A stretch of DNA of 64,000 bases from Paraburkholderia caballeronis (GCF_900104845.1 NZ_FNSR01000001.1:2480001-2544000); one strand, 5' to 3'. Counted from the stretch's first letter, positions 1 through 9,754 are shown. Numbers and translations are program-made. Notes: generated by a model not told the origin, from the letters alone.

Positions 1-142
1 TGGGGACCACGCCTGATTTCCCGCCCGCTTTATTGATGAACTCCGCTCATCGGTATTGACGGCCCATGCGTCGACCGATTGCACGAGCCGGCGTCGCGCA
101 CTCGCTCCGCCGTTTGTTCGACTGCGAAGACGACCATCGACA

Positions 143-169
143 CGAACGGGCGGACAATCCGCCCGTTCG
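143..169. terminator. Perfect 12-bp hairpin downstream of the DUF2968 gene
   Basis: A perfect inverted repeat (arms CGAACGGGCGGA and TCCGCCCGTTCG, 3-nt loop) lies about 75 nt past the stop of the minus-strand gene at 244-984. There is no long T-run on either side, so it is a terminator-like or mRNA-stabilising hairpin rather than a textbook intrinsic terminator. The rest of 1-243 shows no gene. Confidence 0.5.
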
Positions 170-243
170 CTACGTGCATACCGAACACGAACAGCAGAAG
201 CCGCGGAAGCTCGCGGCAGGCCGTCAGCGGCCTGCCCGCGCGC

Positions 244-984
244 TCAGCGAACCGCCAGCCCGCTCTCGACCTGGCGTTGCAGTTCGCGAACCTGGCGCTG
301 CATCGAGCGCAACTGGTTCTGCGCCGCGGCCTTCTGGGTCTGCAGCGAGTTAGCCTCGTCGCGCGTCTGCTTCTGCTGATCCGCGACCACCGCCTGCTGC
401 TGCCGCGCGATCGTCAGGTCGGCCTGCAGCCGGTTCGCGTGATCCTGCGACAGCGCGATCATCCGCTCGGTGAACGCCTTCTGCGCTTCGAGACGGGTAC
501 GGCGAATCTCGATGTCCGATAGATGGAAGGTCTGCCGCACGAAGTCGCGATAGATCGCCTCGGCACGCACTTCGTCGGTACTCTTGATCACGCGCCAGAA
601 CGTCCCCTGCTGGGACAGCGTGACGTAGTAGACCATTTCCTTGCCGTAGAACAGCAGGCTCGCACTGTAGCTGCCGTTGGACGTCTTGCGCAGCTCGGCG
701 AGGTCCGGACTATTGATCATCTGCTGGAGTTCCGCGACGTTGCCGGTCGCGCTCTGCTTCGCCTCGTCGGGCGTGAGCGCGGCGGTCTGATCGGCCGCTG
801 CCGCCGCCGACGCCTGAAGCGTCGGCACCTGCGCGAGCGCGGTCACGGTCGGCTGACTGTCGGCCGCCGGTGCAGCGGTATTCCCCGAATTGTCTGTCAA
901 AGCCTGTGCGCAACCGGCTTCTGCGCCCCCGATCAATATCAGCGCTGCGAGCGCGATCTGTCGAACTTTCGACTTGTGGTCCAT
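244..984 (-). CDS. DUF2968 family exported protein
   Basis: The 246-residue product has a basic N-terminus and a hydrophobic stretch (about residues 10-26) that looks like a signal peptide, with a Cys at 25 (AGC), so a lipoprotein is possible. After an Ala/Thr-rich low-complexity linker, the conserved part (about residues 85-160) contains LLFYGKEMVYYVTLSQQGTF and is followed by a long Gln/Ala/Arg coiled coil to the C-terminus. This matches DUF2968 proteins, common in Burkholderia and of unknown function. It stands alone; the divergent neighbour starts at 1312. The family call rests on overall architecture and the coiled-coil tail. A cell-envelope location is an inference from the signal sequence. 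Confidence 0.8.
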   Translation of the reverse strand: MDHKSKVRQIALAALILIGGAEAGCAQALTDNSGNTAAPAADSQPTVTALAQVPTLQASAAAAADQTAALTPDEAKQSATGNVAELQQMINSPDLAELRKTSNGSYSASLLFYGKEMVYYVTLSQQGTFWRVIKSTDEVRAEAIYRDFVRQTFHLSDIEIRRTRLEAQKAFTERMIALSQDHANRLQADLTIARQQQAVVADQQKQTRDEANSLQTQKAAAQNQLRSMQRQVRELQRQVESGLAVR

Positions 985-1311
985 GTAGTTCCTGCTTGAA
1001 CAGTTTTACTTTTTTGACAAACCGGCCTAATTATTACTCACTTTTTTTGGTTTTCGGACTCTTCCTGGAAATTTTGGCGTATGCGCAACTTTTCGGTTGC
1101 GCCAGACGCCGACAGCCTGATAGCCCGAAGCTTCGCGCCAAGGCTAGAGGCGCCCCTCTCAAACGGCGCACACGCTTTCGCGTATGCTGCCCGTCAGCGT
1201 CCAGATGGGCCGCCAGGCGGCGCGCGGCGGCCCCACCGACACGCTACGCCCCACGCGGGTCAACCCTGTGGCGGCCACCGACAACAATGACGGACATCAA
1301 GGAGGAAGACA
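985..1311. other. Divergent intergenic region, 327 bp
   Basis: This lies between the divergent DUF2968 and DUF2147 genes and must hold both promoters. The first 90 bp are AT-rich for this genome (poly-T tracts near 1007-1015 and 1040-1050; TTGACA at 1014-1019 without a well-spaced -10). The rest is GC-rich. A strong Shine-Dalgarno (AAGGAGG, 1299-1305) precedes the gene at 1312. No RNA gene or convincing ORF is seen. Confidence 0.5.
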
Positions 1312-1797
1312 ATGCATCACCTGACCGGACGCCGCGTCGCGTCCGCCTTCCGCACGGCCCGCCGGGCCGTTTTCGCCGGGCTGCTGCTCGGCAGCGCCCT
1401 CACCGCGTTCGCGCAGACGGCCACGCCGGTCGGCGTCTGGCAGACCGTGGACGACCATACGGGCCAGCCGAAGGCGCTGGTGCAGATCACCGAGGGCAGC
1501 GACGGCACGCTGAGCGGCAAGGTCATCAAGGGGCTCGGCCCGACCGACCAGCCCGGCCGCCGCTGCACCGCGTGCACGGACGAGCGCAAGGATCAGCCGA
1601 TCCTCGGCATGACGATCATCGACGGAATGAAGAAAACGGACGACGGCTGGGACGGCGGACACATCCTCGATCCGGAGAACGGCAAGACGTACCGCTGCAA
1701 GATGCACGTCGAGGACGGCGGGCAGAAGCTGGTGGTGCGGGGGTACATCGGTGTATCGCTGCTCGGGCGTTCGCAGACCTGGAGCCGGCAGCAGTAA
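1312..1797 (+). CDS. DUF2147 family exported protein
   Basis: The product is 161 residues with a signal peptide (twin-basic N-terminus, hydrophobic core, likely cleavage after AFAQ near residue 35). The mature part begins with GVWQTVDDHTGQPKALVQI, carries a CTAC pair, and has the DERKDQPILGMTII segment characteristic of DUF2147, followed by a C-terminal beta-rich region with YRCKMHVEDGGQKLVVRGYIG. Known DUF2147 proteins are small secreted beta-barrel-like proteins of unknown function. The start is supported by AAGGAGG seven bases upstream. It appears monocistronic. Confidence 0.88.
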   Translation: MHHLTGRRVASAFRTARRAVFAGLLLGSALTAFAQTATPVGVWQTVDDHTGQPKALVQITEGSDGTLSGKVIKGLGPTDQPGRRCTACTDERKDQPILGMTIIDGMKKTDDGWDGGHILDPENGKTYRCKMHVEDGGQKLVVRGYIGVSLLGRSQTWSRQQ

Positions 1798-1915
1798 ATC
1801 AGCGGTGTTCGGTCGCACATCGCGCCGCGCGATGAACCGGCAGTCGCCAACCGGGGACGAGCCGGCGTCCTGGATCGGCCGCGCGCACGTTGCGCGGGCC
1901 GACCCGCGAATTCAC

Positions 1916-2380
1916 CTACGCCGGCTGGCGCAGCAACACGCGATAGCCGAGCGACGGCGGCGCATTCGGCGCCGTCGGAGCGAAAGGCGCAGCCGGCGCG
2001 AGCGCCGCTTCCTTCAGCCGCGCCGCCTTTTCTTCCGCGCTGGCGTGCTTGCGCATCCGCGCCTCGATCGTGTTGCACAGCGCGACGCCTTCGTCGCCGA
2101 ACAGTTCGGCCATCACGCGCTTCAGCACCCCTTCGTCGTACCATGCCTTGAAGCGGCGATGACACGTCTGATACGACGGGTAGCGGCGCGGCATCGCGGA
2201 CCACGTCGCGCCGCTATACATCACCCACAGCACGCCGTTCAGCACCGCCCGCGTATTCGCAAGCGGCCGCCCGCGCAGTTCCGAGCGCGGGCGCAGCTCG
2301 GGCAGCAGGGGCATCACGCGTTGCCACTCTTCCTCGGTAATGTCGCGCCACGGTTTCACGGTCTTCTCCTTCGTCAGCAT
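1916..2380 (-). CDS. Solo IS5-type transposase N-terminal domain (DUF4096) protein
   Basis: The product is 154 residues from the ATG at 2380 (an upstream in-frame start at 2464 adds residues unlike the family). Residues about 7-90 match the DUF4096/IS402-type DNA-binding domain that opens IS5-family transposases: WRDITEEEWQRVMPLLPE, RGRPLANTRAVLNGVLWVMYSG and MPRRYPSYQTCHRRFKAWY. No DDE catalytic domain follows. Instead there is a Lys/Glu/Ala-rich helix and an Ala/Pro tail. No inverted repeats or target duplications flank it, and its codon use is like the neighbouring genes. It is therefore more likely a resident, domesticated DNA-binding protein than an IS fragment. A paralogous domain occurs at 31186-31587. 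Confidence 0.75.
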   Translation of the reverse strand: MLTKEKTVKPWRDITEEEWQRVMPLLPELRPRSELRGRPLANTRAVLNGVLWVMYSGATWSAMPRRYPSYQTCHRRFKAWYDEGVLKRVMAELFGDEGVALCNTIEARMRKHASAEEKAARLKEAALAPAAPFAPTAPNAPPSLGYRVLLRQPA

Positions 2381-2497
2381 CTGTGTACTGACAAACGATA
2401 TCGACCCACCCCGCATGCGAATATCGGATGAATCCGAATCTGACAGACCACCGCGCTGCGACACCCCCTCACGAAGCCGCGACGGTTCGCGCCCTGT

Positions 2498-3595
2498 TCA
2501 GGTCAGCGACGCCTGCACGTCGCGGCGCGGCGCTTCCAGATACTCCTTCGACTGCATTTCGACGATCCGCGACACGGTCCGCGTGAACTCGTTCGCCATC
2601 GGCCCGTCCGGATACAACTGGTCGGGCGGCACCGCCGCCGACATCAGCAGCTTCACCTTGTGGTCGTAGAACACGTCGATCAGCCACGTGAAGCGGCGCG
2701 CCTCGGATGCCATCCGCGGCGTCATCTGCGGCACGTCCGACAGGATCACCGCATGGAAGCGGCTCGCAAGCTCCAGATAGTCGTTCTGCGAGCGCGGCCC
2801 GCCGCACAGCGTCGCGAAGTCGAACCAGACGACGCCGTCCGCGCGGCGCAGCGCCTTGATCTCGCGCTTCTCGATGTGCAGGATCGGGCTTTCGTCCGGC
2901 ACCGCCGCCAGCTGCGCGAACGAGTGGCGCAACGCGCGGTCCGCCTGCGCGCCGAGCGGCGTGTGATACACCTCGACCTGCGCGAGCGTGCGCTGCCGGT
3001 AATCGACGCCCGCATCCACGTTGATCACGTCGAGCTTGTCCTTCAGCAGCGCGATCGCGGGCAGCATCCGGTCGCGATGCAGCCCATCCGGGTACAGCAG
3101 GTCCGGATCGTAGTTGGACGTCATCACGAACTGCACGCCGTTCGTGAACAGCCGGTCGAGCAGCCGATACAGAATCATCGCGTCCGCGATGTCGGACACG
3201 TGGAACTCGTCGAAGCAGATGAGCCGGTAGCGCTTCGCGATCAGCCGCGCGAGTTCGTCGAGCGGATCCGCGCGCCCCTTCAGTTCCTCCAGCTCGCGAT
3301 GCACCTCGCGCATGAATTCGTGGAAATGCAGGCGCGTCTTGCGCTGCACCGGCACGACCGCATAGAAGCTGTCCATCAGAAAACTCTTGCCGCGCCCGAC
3401 GCCGCCCCACATGTACACGCCGCGCGGCAGGTCCGGATGGATGATCCACTTGCGCAGCGCGTTCGAGCGCCGCGCCTTGTACGCAACCCATTCGTCGTAG
3501 CACCGCTGCAGACGGTCGACCGCCGCGCGCTGCGCCGGGTCCGACTGATAGCCCCGCGTCTGCAGTTCTTTTTCGTAGTATTCGGTGACGTTCAT
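2498..3595 (-). CDS. zapE: Cell division protein ZapE (AFG1-like ATPase)
   Basis: The product is 365 residues from the ATG at 3595; the longer upstream reading would add an atypical 37-residue leader. It is a P-loop ATPase of the AFG1/ZapE family: Walker A GGVGRGKS (residues 64-71), Walker B LICFDE (125-130), a sensor-like MTSNYDPD (about 165) and the family segment LYPDGLHRDRMLPAI. E. coli ZapE associates with the Z-ring under stress, and mitochondrial homologues act in respiratory-complex quality control. The gene is last in the minus-strand series sucA-sucB-lpdA-zapE, an order common in Burkholderiaceae. A GC-rich hairpin at 3636-3663 separates it from lpdA, so it may be expressed partly by read-through. 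Confidence 0.93.
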   Translation of the reverse strand: MNVTEYYEKELQTRGYQSDPAQRAAVDRLQRCYDEWVAYKARRSNALRKWIIHPDLPRGVYMWGGVGRGKSFLMDSFYAVVPVQRKTRLHFHEFMREVHRELEELKGRADPLDELARLIAKRYRLICFDEFHVSDIADAMILYRLLDRLFTNGVQFVMTSNYDPDLLYPDGLHRDRMLPAIALLKDKLDVINVDAGVDYRQRTLAQVEVYHTPLGAQADRALRHSFAQLAAVPDESPILHIEKREIKALRRADGVVWFDFATLCGGPRSQNDYLELASRFHAVILSDVPQMTPRMASEARRFTWLIDVFYDHKVKLLMSAAVPPDQLYPDGPMANEFTRTVSRIVEMQSKEYLEAPRRDVQASLT

Positions 3596-3635
3596 CTGTT
3601 CTTCGGCCTGCATGCGTGGCGGCCGCCAATGAGAA

Positions 3636-3663
3636 AGGCGGGCGGGATCGACCCCGCCCGCCT
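3636..3663 (-). terminator. Intercistronic hairpin between lpdA and zapE
   Basis: Perfect 11-bp arms (AGGCGGGCGGG and CCCGCCCGCCT) flank a 6-nt loop. On the minus strand it is followed by a short T-rich stretch. It probably terminates part of the transcripts of the dehydrogenase operon before zapE. Confidence 0.6.
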
Positions 3664-3724
3664 CTCGTGATGATGCCGGTCGCTGCAACACCGGACGGCG
3701 CGCCACCGTCCGGCCTGCGGCGCG

Positions 3725-5155
3725 TTACATGTTGAGCGCGCGCTTGTCGACGGCGAGCGCCGCTTCGCGCATCACTTCGGACAGCGACGGGTGCGGATGG
3801 CAGATCCGGCCGATGTCTTCCGACGCGGCCTTGAATTCCATCGCGACCACCGCTTCCGCGATCAGGTCCGAAGCGTTCGCCGAGATGATGTGCACGCCGA
3901 GCAGTTCGTCGGTCTTGGCGTCCGCGATCATCTTCACGAAGCCGTCGGCCTTGCCGATGCCGAGCGCACGGCCGTTCGCGAGGAACGGGAACTGGCCGGT
4001 CTTGATCTCGCGGCCTTCGGCCTTCAGCGCCTGCTCCGTCTTGCCGACCCATGCGATTTCCGGTTCGGTGTAAATCACCCACGGAATGCAGTTGTAGTCG
4101 ATATGCGGCTTCTGGCCGTCGATCACTTCCGCGACCAGCACGCCTTCGTCTTCCGCCTTGTGCGCGAGCATCGGGCCGCGCACCACGTCGCCGATCGCGT
4201 ACACGTTCGGCAGCGACGTGCGGCAGTGGTCGTCGACGTCGATGAAGCCGCGCTCGTTCGCCTTCAGACCGATTGCTTCGAGACCGAGGTTGTCGGTGTT
4301 CGGCACGCGGCCGACCGACACGATCAGGCGATCCGCTTCGAGCGTCTGCGCGTTGCCGTCCTTGTCGGTGTAAGCGATCGTCACGTTCTTCGCGGTCGCC
4401 TTCACTTCGCCGACCTTCACGCCGACGTGGATGTCGAGGCCCTGCTTCTTGAACAGCTTCGCGGCTTCCTTCGACAGCGCCTGGTCGGCGGCGCCGAGGA
4501 ATTCCGGCAACGCTTCGAGCACGGTGACTTCCGCGCCGAGACGACGCCACACCGAGCCGAGTTCGAGGCCGATCACGCCCGCGCCGATCACGGCGAGCTT
4601 CTTCGGCACGGCGTCGAACGACAGCGCGCCTTCGTTGTCCGCGACGATCTTGTTGTCGACCGGGATGCCCGGCAGATGGCGCGCCTTCGAGCCCGTCGCG
4701 ATGATCACGTTCTTCGCGGTGACGACTTCGGTTTCGCCTTCGCCGCTCACTTCGATCTGCACGCCGGCGTCGTTCTTGCCGGTGAACTTGCCGTGACCCT
4801 TCAGCCACGTGATCTTGTTCTTGCGGAACAGGAACTCGATGCCCTTCGTCATCTTTTCGACGACGCCTTCCTTGCGGGCCATCATCTTCGTGACGTCGAT
4901 CTTCACGTCGCCGACGGTGATGCCGTGGTCGGCCAGATGATGCTGGGCGTTCTCGAATTCTTCCGACGACGCGAGCAGCGCCTTCGACGGGATGCAGCCG
5001 ACATTCAGGCAGGTGCCGCCGAGCTTCAGCGCGCCGGCCGGGTTCTTCCACTTTTCGATCACGGCAACGGTCTTGCCGAGCTGCGCAGCGCGGATCGCCG
5101 CGATGTAGCCGCCGGGACCGGCGCCGATCACGACGACGTCAAATTCCTTGGACAT
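3725..5155 (-). CDS. lpdA: Dihydrolipoyl dehydrogenase (E3) of the 2-oxoglutarate dehydrogenase complex
   Basis: The product is a 476-residue FAD flavoprotein that re-oxidises dihydrolipoyl groups with NAD+. Visible features are the N-terminal FAD dinucleotide motif [10 protein letters not shown] (11-20), the redox-active disulfide in [13 protein letters not shown] (Cys49/Cys54), the NAD-binding [13 protein letters not shown] in the middle, the second FAD contact YAIGDV, and the C-terminal HPHPSLSE with the catalytic His-Glu pair. The length is normal for E3. It lies 92 bp downstream of sucB in the same direction, so it most likely serves this complex, although E3 subunits are often shared. 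Confidence 0.96.
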   Translation of the reverse strand: MSKEFDVVVIGAGPGGYIAAIRAAQLGKTVAVIEKWKNPAGALKLGGTCLNVGCIPSKALLASSEEFENAQHHLADHGITVGDVKIDVTKMMARKEGVVEKMTKGIEFLFRKNKITWLKGHGKFTGKNDAGVQIEVSGEGETEVVTAKNVIIATGSKARHLPGIPVDNKIVADNEGALSFDAVPKKLAVIGAGVIGLELGSVWRRLGAEVTVLEALPEFLGAADQALSKEAAKLFKKQGLDIHVGVKVGEVKATAKNVTIAYTDKDGNAQTLEADRLIVSVGRVPNTDNLGLEAIGLKANERGFIDVDDHCRTSLPNVYAIGDVVRGPMLAHKAEDEGVLVAEVIDGQKPHIDYNCIPWVIYTEPEIAWVGKTEQALKAEGREIKTGQFPFLANGRALGIGKADGFVKMIADAKTDELLGVHIISANASDLIAEAVVAMEFKAASEDIGRICHPHPSLSEVMREAALAVDKRALNM

Positions 5156-5247
5156 GGTAATCCTTTCGATGCGGAACGCGGCGCGCGCGAGGCGCTATGG
5201 CCTCGCGACGCGCGGCGCTCCCGGTGAACCAGATGCGGGAGTACGGC

Positions 5248-6522
5248 TTACAGGTCGAGCAGCAGGCGCGCCGGATCTTCCAGCGCATCCTTCATCGCGA
5301 CGAGCGACAGCACCGCTTCGCGGCCGTCGATGATCCGGTGATCGTACGACAGCGCGAGGTAGTTCATCGGACGGATCACGATCTGGCCGTTCTCGACGAC
5401 CGGACGGTCCTTCGTCGCGTGCACGCCGAGGATCGCCGACTGCGGCGGGTTGATGATCGGCGTCGACAGCATCGAGCCGAACACGCCGCCGTTCGAGATC
5501 GAGAACGTGCCGCCCGTCATCTCGTCGATCGACAGCTTGCCGTCACGCGCCTTCGCGCCGAATTCCGCGATCTTCTTCTCGATCTCGGCGAGGCTCAGCT
5601 GATCCGCGTTGCGCAGGATCGGCACCACCAGACCGCGCGGCGAACCGACGGCGATACCGATGTCGAAGTAGCCGTGATAGACGATGTCGTTGCCGTCGAT
5701 CGACGCGTTGACGAGCGGGAACTTCTTCAGCGCGTGAACCGCCGCCTTCACGAAGAACGACATGAAGCCGAGCTTCACGCCGTGTTCCTTCTCGAACTTG
5801 TCCTTGTACTTGTTGCGCAGATCCATGACCGGCGCCATGTTCACTTCGTTGAACGTCGTGAGGATGGCGTTGGTCTGTTGCGATTCGAGCAGACGTTCGG
5901 CGATCCGCGCACGCAGGCGCGACATCGGCACGCGCTGTTCCGGACGGTCGTTGAGCCACGTCGCGGCGGACGCCGGCGCCTTCACGTCCGGCAGCGCCGG
6001 ACGCGCGGCAGCGGGCTTCGCGGCCGGCGCGGCAGCCGGTGCGGCCTTCGGCGCGCCGGCGGCGAGCGCGTCGCCCTTCGTGACGCGGCCGTCGCGGCCC
6101 GAGCCTGCGACGTCCGACGCCGACAGGCCCTTCTCGGCCAGCAGCTTCGCGGCGGCCGGCGATGCGGTCGTGCTCGCGCCGGCGGCAGCGGCCGGTTGCG
6201 CGGCGGGTGCGGCGACAGCCGCGGCCGGAGCGGCGGCGGGCGCAGCGGCGGCGGCCGGGGCGGCAGCGGCGCCGGCCTTCGCTTCGGTGTCGATCTTCGC
6301 GATCAGTTCTTCGGCGACGACGGTGTCACCGTCGTTCCGGACGATTTCCGACAGCACGCCAGCAGCGGGCGCCGGCACTTCGAGCACGACCTTGTCGGTT
6401 TCCAGCTCGATGAGGATTTCGTCCTGGGCGACAGCCTCGCCCGGCTTTTTCTTCCATTGCAGCATCGTGGCTTCCGAGACCGACTCCGAAAGCTGCGGGA
6501 CCTTGACTTCAACAATAGCCAT
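5248..6522 (-). CDS. sucB: Dihydrolipoyllysine-residue succinyltransferase (E2) of 2-oxoglutarate dehydrogenase
   Basis: The product is the 424-residue core of the complex; it moves the succinyl group from lipoamide to CoA. The N-terminal lipoyl domain (1-78) has the lipoylation motif ETDKVVLEV with Lys44. An Ala/Pro linker (about 82-118) leads to the E1/E3-binding domain ([17 protein letters not shown] and [10 protein letters not shown], about 120-155). A second flexible linker precedes the trimer-forming catalytic domain (about 195-424), which ends with [13 protein letters not shown] holding the active-site His and Asp. It sits between sucA (97 bp upstream) and lpdA, all in one direction. 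Confidence 0.97.
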   Translation of the reverse strand: MAIVEVKVPQLSESVSEATMLQWKKKPGEAVAQDEILIELETDKVVLEVPAPAAGVLSEIVRNDGDTVVAEELIAKIDTEAKAGAAAAPAAAAAPAAAPAAAVAAPAAQPAAAAGASTTASPAAAKLLAEKGLSASDVAGSGRDGRVTKGDALAAGAPKAAPAAAPAAKPAAARPALPDVKAPASAATWLNDRPEQRVPMSRLRARIAERLLESQQTNAILTTFNEVNMAPVMDLRNKYKDKFEKEHGVKLGFMSFFVKAAVHALKKFPLVNASIDGNDIVYHGYFDIGIAVGSPRGLVVPILRNADQLSLAEIEKKIAEFGAKARDGKLSIDEMTGGTFSISNGGVFGSMLSTPIINPPQSAILGVHATKDRPVVENGQIVIRPMNYLALSYDHRIIDGREAVLSLVAMKDALEDPARLLLDL

Positions 6523-6618
6523 GTGATTTTCCTGAATACGTATCTGGGACGAACCGTTGCGCGCATAAAGGCGCGGGAAAGCGCGGCGCTGCGCGCCTTC
6601 CCGGTTCGAATATGCTCG

Positions 6619-9483
6619 TTACTTCGTGACGGTTGCGCCCTTCAGGCGGCCGAACGCGCCTTCGATCAGCGCCTTCTGCTGCTCGTAATGCTTCGCGTAG
6701 TAGCCGACCGCCGGAGAAGCCGAAGCCGGACGGCCGCTGTACGCCAGCTTCTGCCCTTCCTTCATGCCTTCCTTCAGGTGGTGCTCGATGTAGAACCACG
6801 GACCCTGGTTTTGCGGCTCGTCCTGCACCCACACCACTTCGGTCGCGTTGTCGTACTTCTTCAGCTCCGTCTCGAACTGCTTGTGGCCGAACGGATACAG
6901 CTGCTCGATACGGACGATCGCGACGTCGTTCGCCTTCGCTTCGCGGCGATGCGCGACGAGGTCGTAGTACACGCGGCCCGAGCACGCGACCACGCGCTTC
7001 ACCTTCTTCGCGTCGATCGACTCGTCGACTTCGCCGATCACGGTCTGGAACGAGCCCTTCGCGAGCTCGGACAGGTCCGACACGGCTTCCTTGTGACGCA
7101 GCAGCGACTTCGGCGTGAAGACGATCAGCGGCTTGCGGAACAGGCGGATCATCTGGCGACGCAGCAGGTGGAAGATCTGCGCCGGCGTCGTCGGCTGGAC
7201 GACCTGCATGTTGTGGTCTGCGCAAAGCTGCAGGTAGCGTTCGATGCGCGCGGACGAGTGCTCCGGACCCTGGCCTTCATAACCGTGCGGCAGCAGCATC
7301 GTCAGGCCCGACACGCGGCCCCACTTCACTTCGCCCGACGAGATGAACTGGTCGATCACGACCTGCGCGCCGTTCGCGAAGTCGCCGAACTGGCCTTCCC
7401 ACAGCACGAGCGTGTTCGGTTCGGCGGTCGAGTAGCCGTACTCGAAACCGAGCACCGCTTCCTCGGACAGCACCGAGTCGATCACCGTGAACTTCGCCTG
7501 GCTTTCAGCGACGTTCTGCAGCGGGATGTACGTGCCGTCGTTCCAGCGCTCGCGGTTCTGGTCGTGCAGCACCGCGTGACGGTGCGTGAACGTGCCGCGA
7601 CCCGAGTCCTGGCCCGTGAGGCGCACCGTGTAGCCGGACGCGACCAGCGACGCGAACGCGAGGTGCTCGCCCATGCCCCAGTCGAGCTTCGCTTCGCCCT
7701 TGCCCATCGCGCGGCGGTCGTTGATCACGCGCTCGACGAGCGGGTGAACCTTGAAGTTCTCCGGGATCGTCGTGATGCGTTCGGCGAGGCGCTTCAGTTC
7801 CGCGAGCGGCACGGCCGTATCGGCGGCGTCGGTCCACTTGCGGTTCAGGAACGGCACCCAGTCCACCGCGTACTTGCTCTTGAAGTTCGACAGCACCGGA
7901 TCGATCGTGTGATTGCCTTCGTCCATCGCGGCGCGGTACGCCTTCACGAAGCCATCGCCTTCTTCGGCGGTGATCACACCCTGCTGCACGAGCTTTTCCG
8001 CGTACAGCGCACGGGTGCCCGGGTGCTGCGCGATTTTCTTGTACATCAGCGGCTGCGTGAGCGCCGGCGTGTCCTGCTCGTTGTGGCCGAGCTTGCGGAA
8101 GCAGACGATGTCGACGACGACGTCCTTGTGGAACTGCATCCGGAAGTCGACGGCCAGCTGCGTCGCGAGCACGACGGCTTCGGGATCGTCGCCGTTCACG
8201 TGCAGCACCGGCGCTTCGATCATCTTGACCACGTCGGTGCAGTACAGCGTCGAGCGCGCATCGCGCGGGTCCGACGTCGTGAAGCCGATCTGGTTGTTGA
8301 TGACGATGTGCAGCGTGCCGTGCGTGCCGTAACCGCGCGTCTGCGCGAGGTTCAGCGTTTCCATCACGACGCCCTGGCCTGCGAAGGCCGCGTCGCCGTG
8401 GATCTGCACCGGCAGCACCTGCAGGCCGTTTTCGTCGCCGCGGCGGTCCATCCGGGCCTTCGCGGAACCTTCGACCACCGGATTCACGATTTCGAGGTGC
8501 GACGGGTTGAACGCGAGCGACAGGTGGACCGGGCCGCCTTCGGTCGGGACGTCCGACGAGAAGCCCTTGTGGTACTTCACGTCGCCGGCCGGCAGGTCGT
8601 CGACGTGCTTGCCTTCGAATTCGGCGAACAGGTCGGCCGGCATCTTGCCGAGCGTGTTGACGAGCACGTTCAGACGGCCTCGGTGGGCCATGCCGATCAC
8701 GATTTCCTGCACGCCCTTCGCGCCCGCGTGGCGGACGACTTCGTCCATCGACGCGATGAAGCTCTCGCCGCCTTCGAGCGAGAAACGCTTCTGGCCGACG
8801 TACTTGGTGTGCAGGAAGCGCTCCAGGCCTTCGGCGGCCGTCAGGCGCTGCAGGATGTGCTTCTTCTTGTCAGCGGTGAAGTTCGGCGTCGAGCGGATCG
8901 ATTCGAGCTTCTCCTTCCACCAGCGCTTCTGCTCCGGATCGCTGATGTACATGTATTCCGCGCCGATCGTGCCGCAGTACGTGTCGCGCAGCGCCTTCAC
9001 GATGTCGCGCAGCGACGCGCGCTCAAACCCGAAGTACAGGTTGTTCGCGCTGAACGTCTGGTCCATGTCGGCTTCGGTGAAGTCGTAGAACGCAGGTTCG
9101 AGTTCGGGGATGTTCGGGCGCTCGCGGCGCTTCAGCGGATCGAGGTTGGCCCATTGCGAGCCGAGGAAGCGGTATGCGCCGATCAGGGACTGGACGTAAA
9201 CCTGCTTGCGGGACGCGGCGAGATCCTCGCCGCCGCCGCGGGGAACGAATGCGTTGGCTTTCGCGCGTTGAGCAAACGATTCGACGATCGGGCCGTGAGC
9301 GACGTCACTGGCAGCCGACCCATCCGACGACGGCACATTTTGCAGTGCGTCAAAGTATTCGCGCCAGTTGTCGGGGACGGACGCCGGGTTGTCAAGGTAT
9401 GCTTCGTATAGCTCTTCGACATACGGAGCGTTACCGCCGAACAGATACGAGTTCAGCTGGAACTGCTTCATTGTTTCTGACAT
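6619..9483 (-). CDS. sucA: 2-oxoglutarate dehydrogenase E1 component
   Basis: The product is a 954-residue thiamine-diphosphate enzyme that decarboxylates 2-oxoglutarate in the TCA cycle and passes the succinyl group to E2 lipoate. The N-terminal peripheral segment (NSYLFGGNAPYVEELYEAYL) that contacts E2 is present. Next come the active-site IGMAHRGRLNVLVN and the ThDP region GDAAFAGQGVVMETLNL ending in INNQIGFTTSDP. The C-terminal half carries GHNEQDTPA and LLPHGYEGQGPEHSSARIER, typical of OdhA/SucA. Full length for the family. It is the first gene of the sucA-sucB-lpdA operon, preceded by a hairpin that overlaps its Shine-Dalgarno. A long open frame antisense to it is only a GC-content shadow. 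Confidence 0.97.
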   Translation of the reverse strand: MSETMKQFQLNSYLFGGNAPYVEELYEAYLDNPASVPDNWREYFDALQNVPSSDGSAASDVAHGPIVESFAQRAKANAFVPRGGGEDLAASRKQVYVQSLIGAYRFLGSQWANLDPLKRRERPNIPELEPAFYDFTEADMDQTFSANNLYFGFERASLRDIVKALRDTYCGTIGAEYMYISDPEQKRWWKEKLESIRSTPNFTADKKKHILQRLTAAEGLERFLHTKYVGQKRFSLEGGESFIASMDEVVRHAGAKGVQEIVIGMAHRGRLNVLVNTLGKMPADLFAEFEGKHVDDLPAGDVKYHKGFSSDVPTEGGPVHLSLAFNPSHLEIVNPVVEGSAKARMDRRGDENGLQVLPVQIHGDAAFAGQGVVMETLNLAQTRGYGTHGTLHIVINNQIGFTTSDPRDARSTLYCTDVVKMIEAPVLHVNGDDPEAVVLATQLAVDFRMQFHKDVVVDIVCFRKLGHNEQDTPALTQPLMYKKIAQHPGTRALYAEKLVQQGVITAEEGDGFVKAYRAAMDEGNHTIDPVLSNFKSKYAVDWVPFLNRKWTDAADTAVPLAELKRLAERITTIPENFKVHPLVERVINDRRAMGKGEAKLDWGMGEHLAFASLVASGYTVRLTGQDSGRGTFTHRHAVLHDQNRERWNDGTYIPLQNVAESQAKFTVIDSVLSEEAVLGFEYGYSTAEPNTLVLWEGQFGDFANGAQVVIDQFISSGEVKWGRVSGLTMLLPHGYEGQGPEHSSARIERYLQLCADHNMQVVQPTTPAQIFHLLRRQMIRLFRKPLIVFTPKSLLRHKEAVSDLSELAKGSFQTVIGEVDESIDAKKVKRVVACSGRVYYDLVAHRREAKANDVAIVRIEQLYPFGHKQFETELKKYDNATEVVWVQDEPQNQGPWFYIEHHLKEGMKEGQKLAYSGRPASASPAVGYYAKHYEQQKALIEGAFGRLKGATVTK

Positions 9484-9600
9484 TTACGCTCACCTTTCTT
9501 CGAGTTTCTCGAGAAATAGCGGGTTACTCAACCTTCCGCGACACGGCCTGACCGTTTAGCGGATTGCGCGAATCAAGTCTGCTTGGAAGGACCTAAAACT
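9484..9600 (-). promoter_or_regulatory. sucA 5' leader with hairpin overlapping the ribosome-binding site (candidate sucA RNA motif)
   Basis: Read on the minus strand, the leader ends in a Shine-Dalgarno-like AAAGGTGAG (9489-9497) before the ATG. Immediately next to it, 9495-9516 folds into a 9-bp hairpin with one bulge and a 3-nt loop, and its 3' arm overlaps the ribosome-binding site. Further upstream lies another short GC-rich hairpin (around 9545-9556). A conserved 'sucA RNA motif' has been described upstream of sucA in Burkholderiales, and the position fits. Whether this leader matches that model needs a covariance search. Translational control is inferred from the overlap with the Shine-Dalgarno. 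Confidence 0.55.
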
Positions 9601-9754
9601 GGCATCGCGCAGCATAGCACAGAAGCGGTAACCCCCCTACATCCTATATGCGCATCGAAGCCCGCCGCAGCGGCATTTGCGCGGATTGTGGCGCCCGTTT
9701 GCAACGTTCATTTCCGGAATGAGTGCCTAATCGACTCGAAGCCGCCGTAAATGC

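Noticed and set aside
5197..9411. Very long open frame (about 1400 codons) antisense to sucB and sucA
   Set aside because: It is an Arg/His/Asp-rich mirror of GC-rich coding DNA. The opposite strand carries the complete catalytic motifs, so the antisense frame is a composition artefact.
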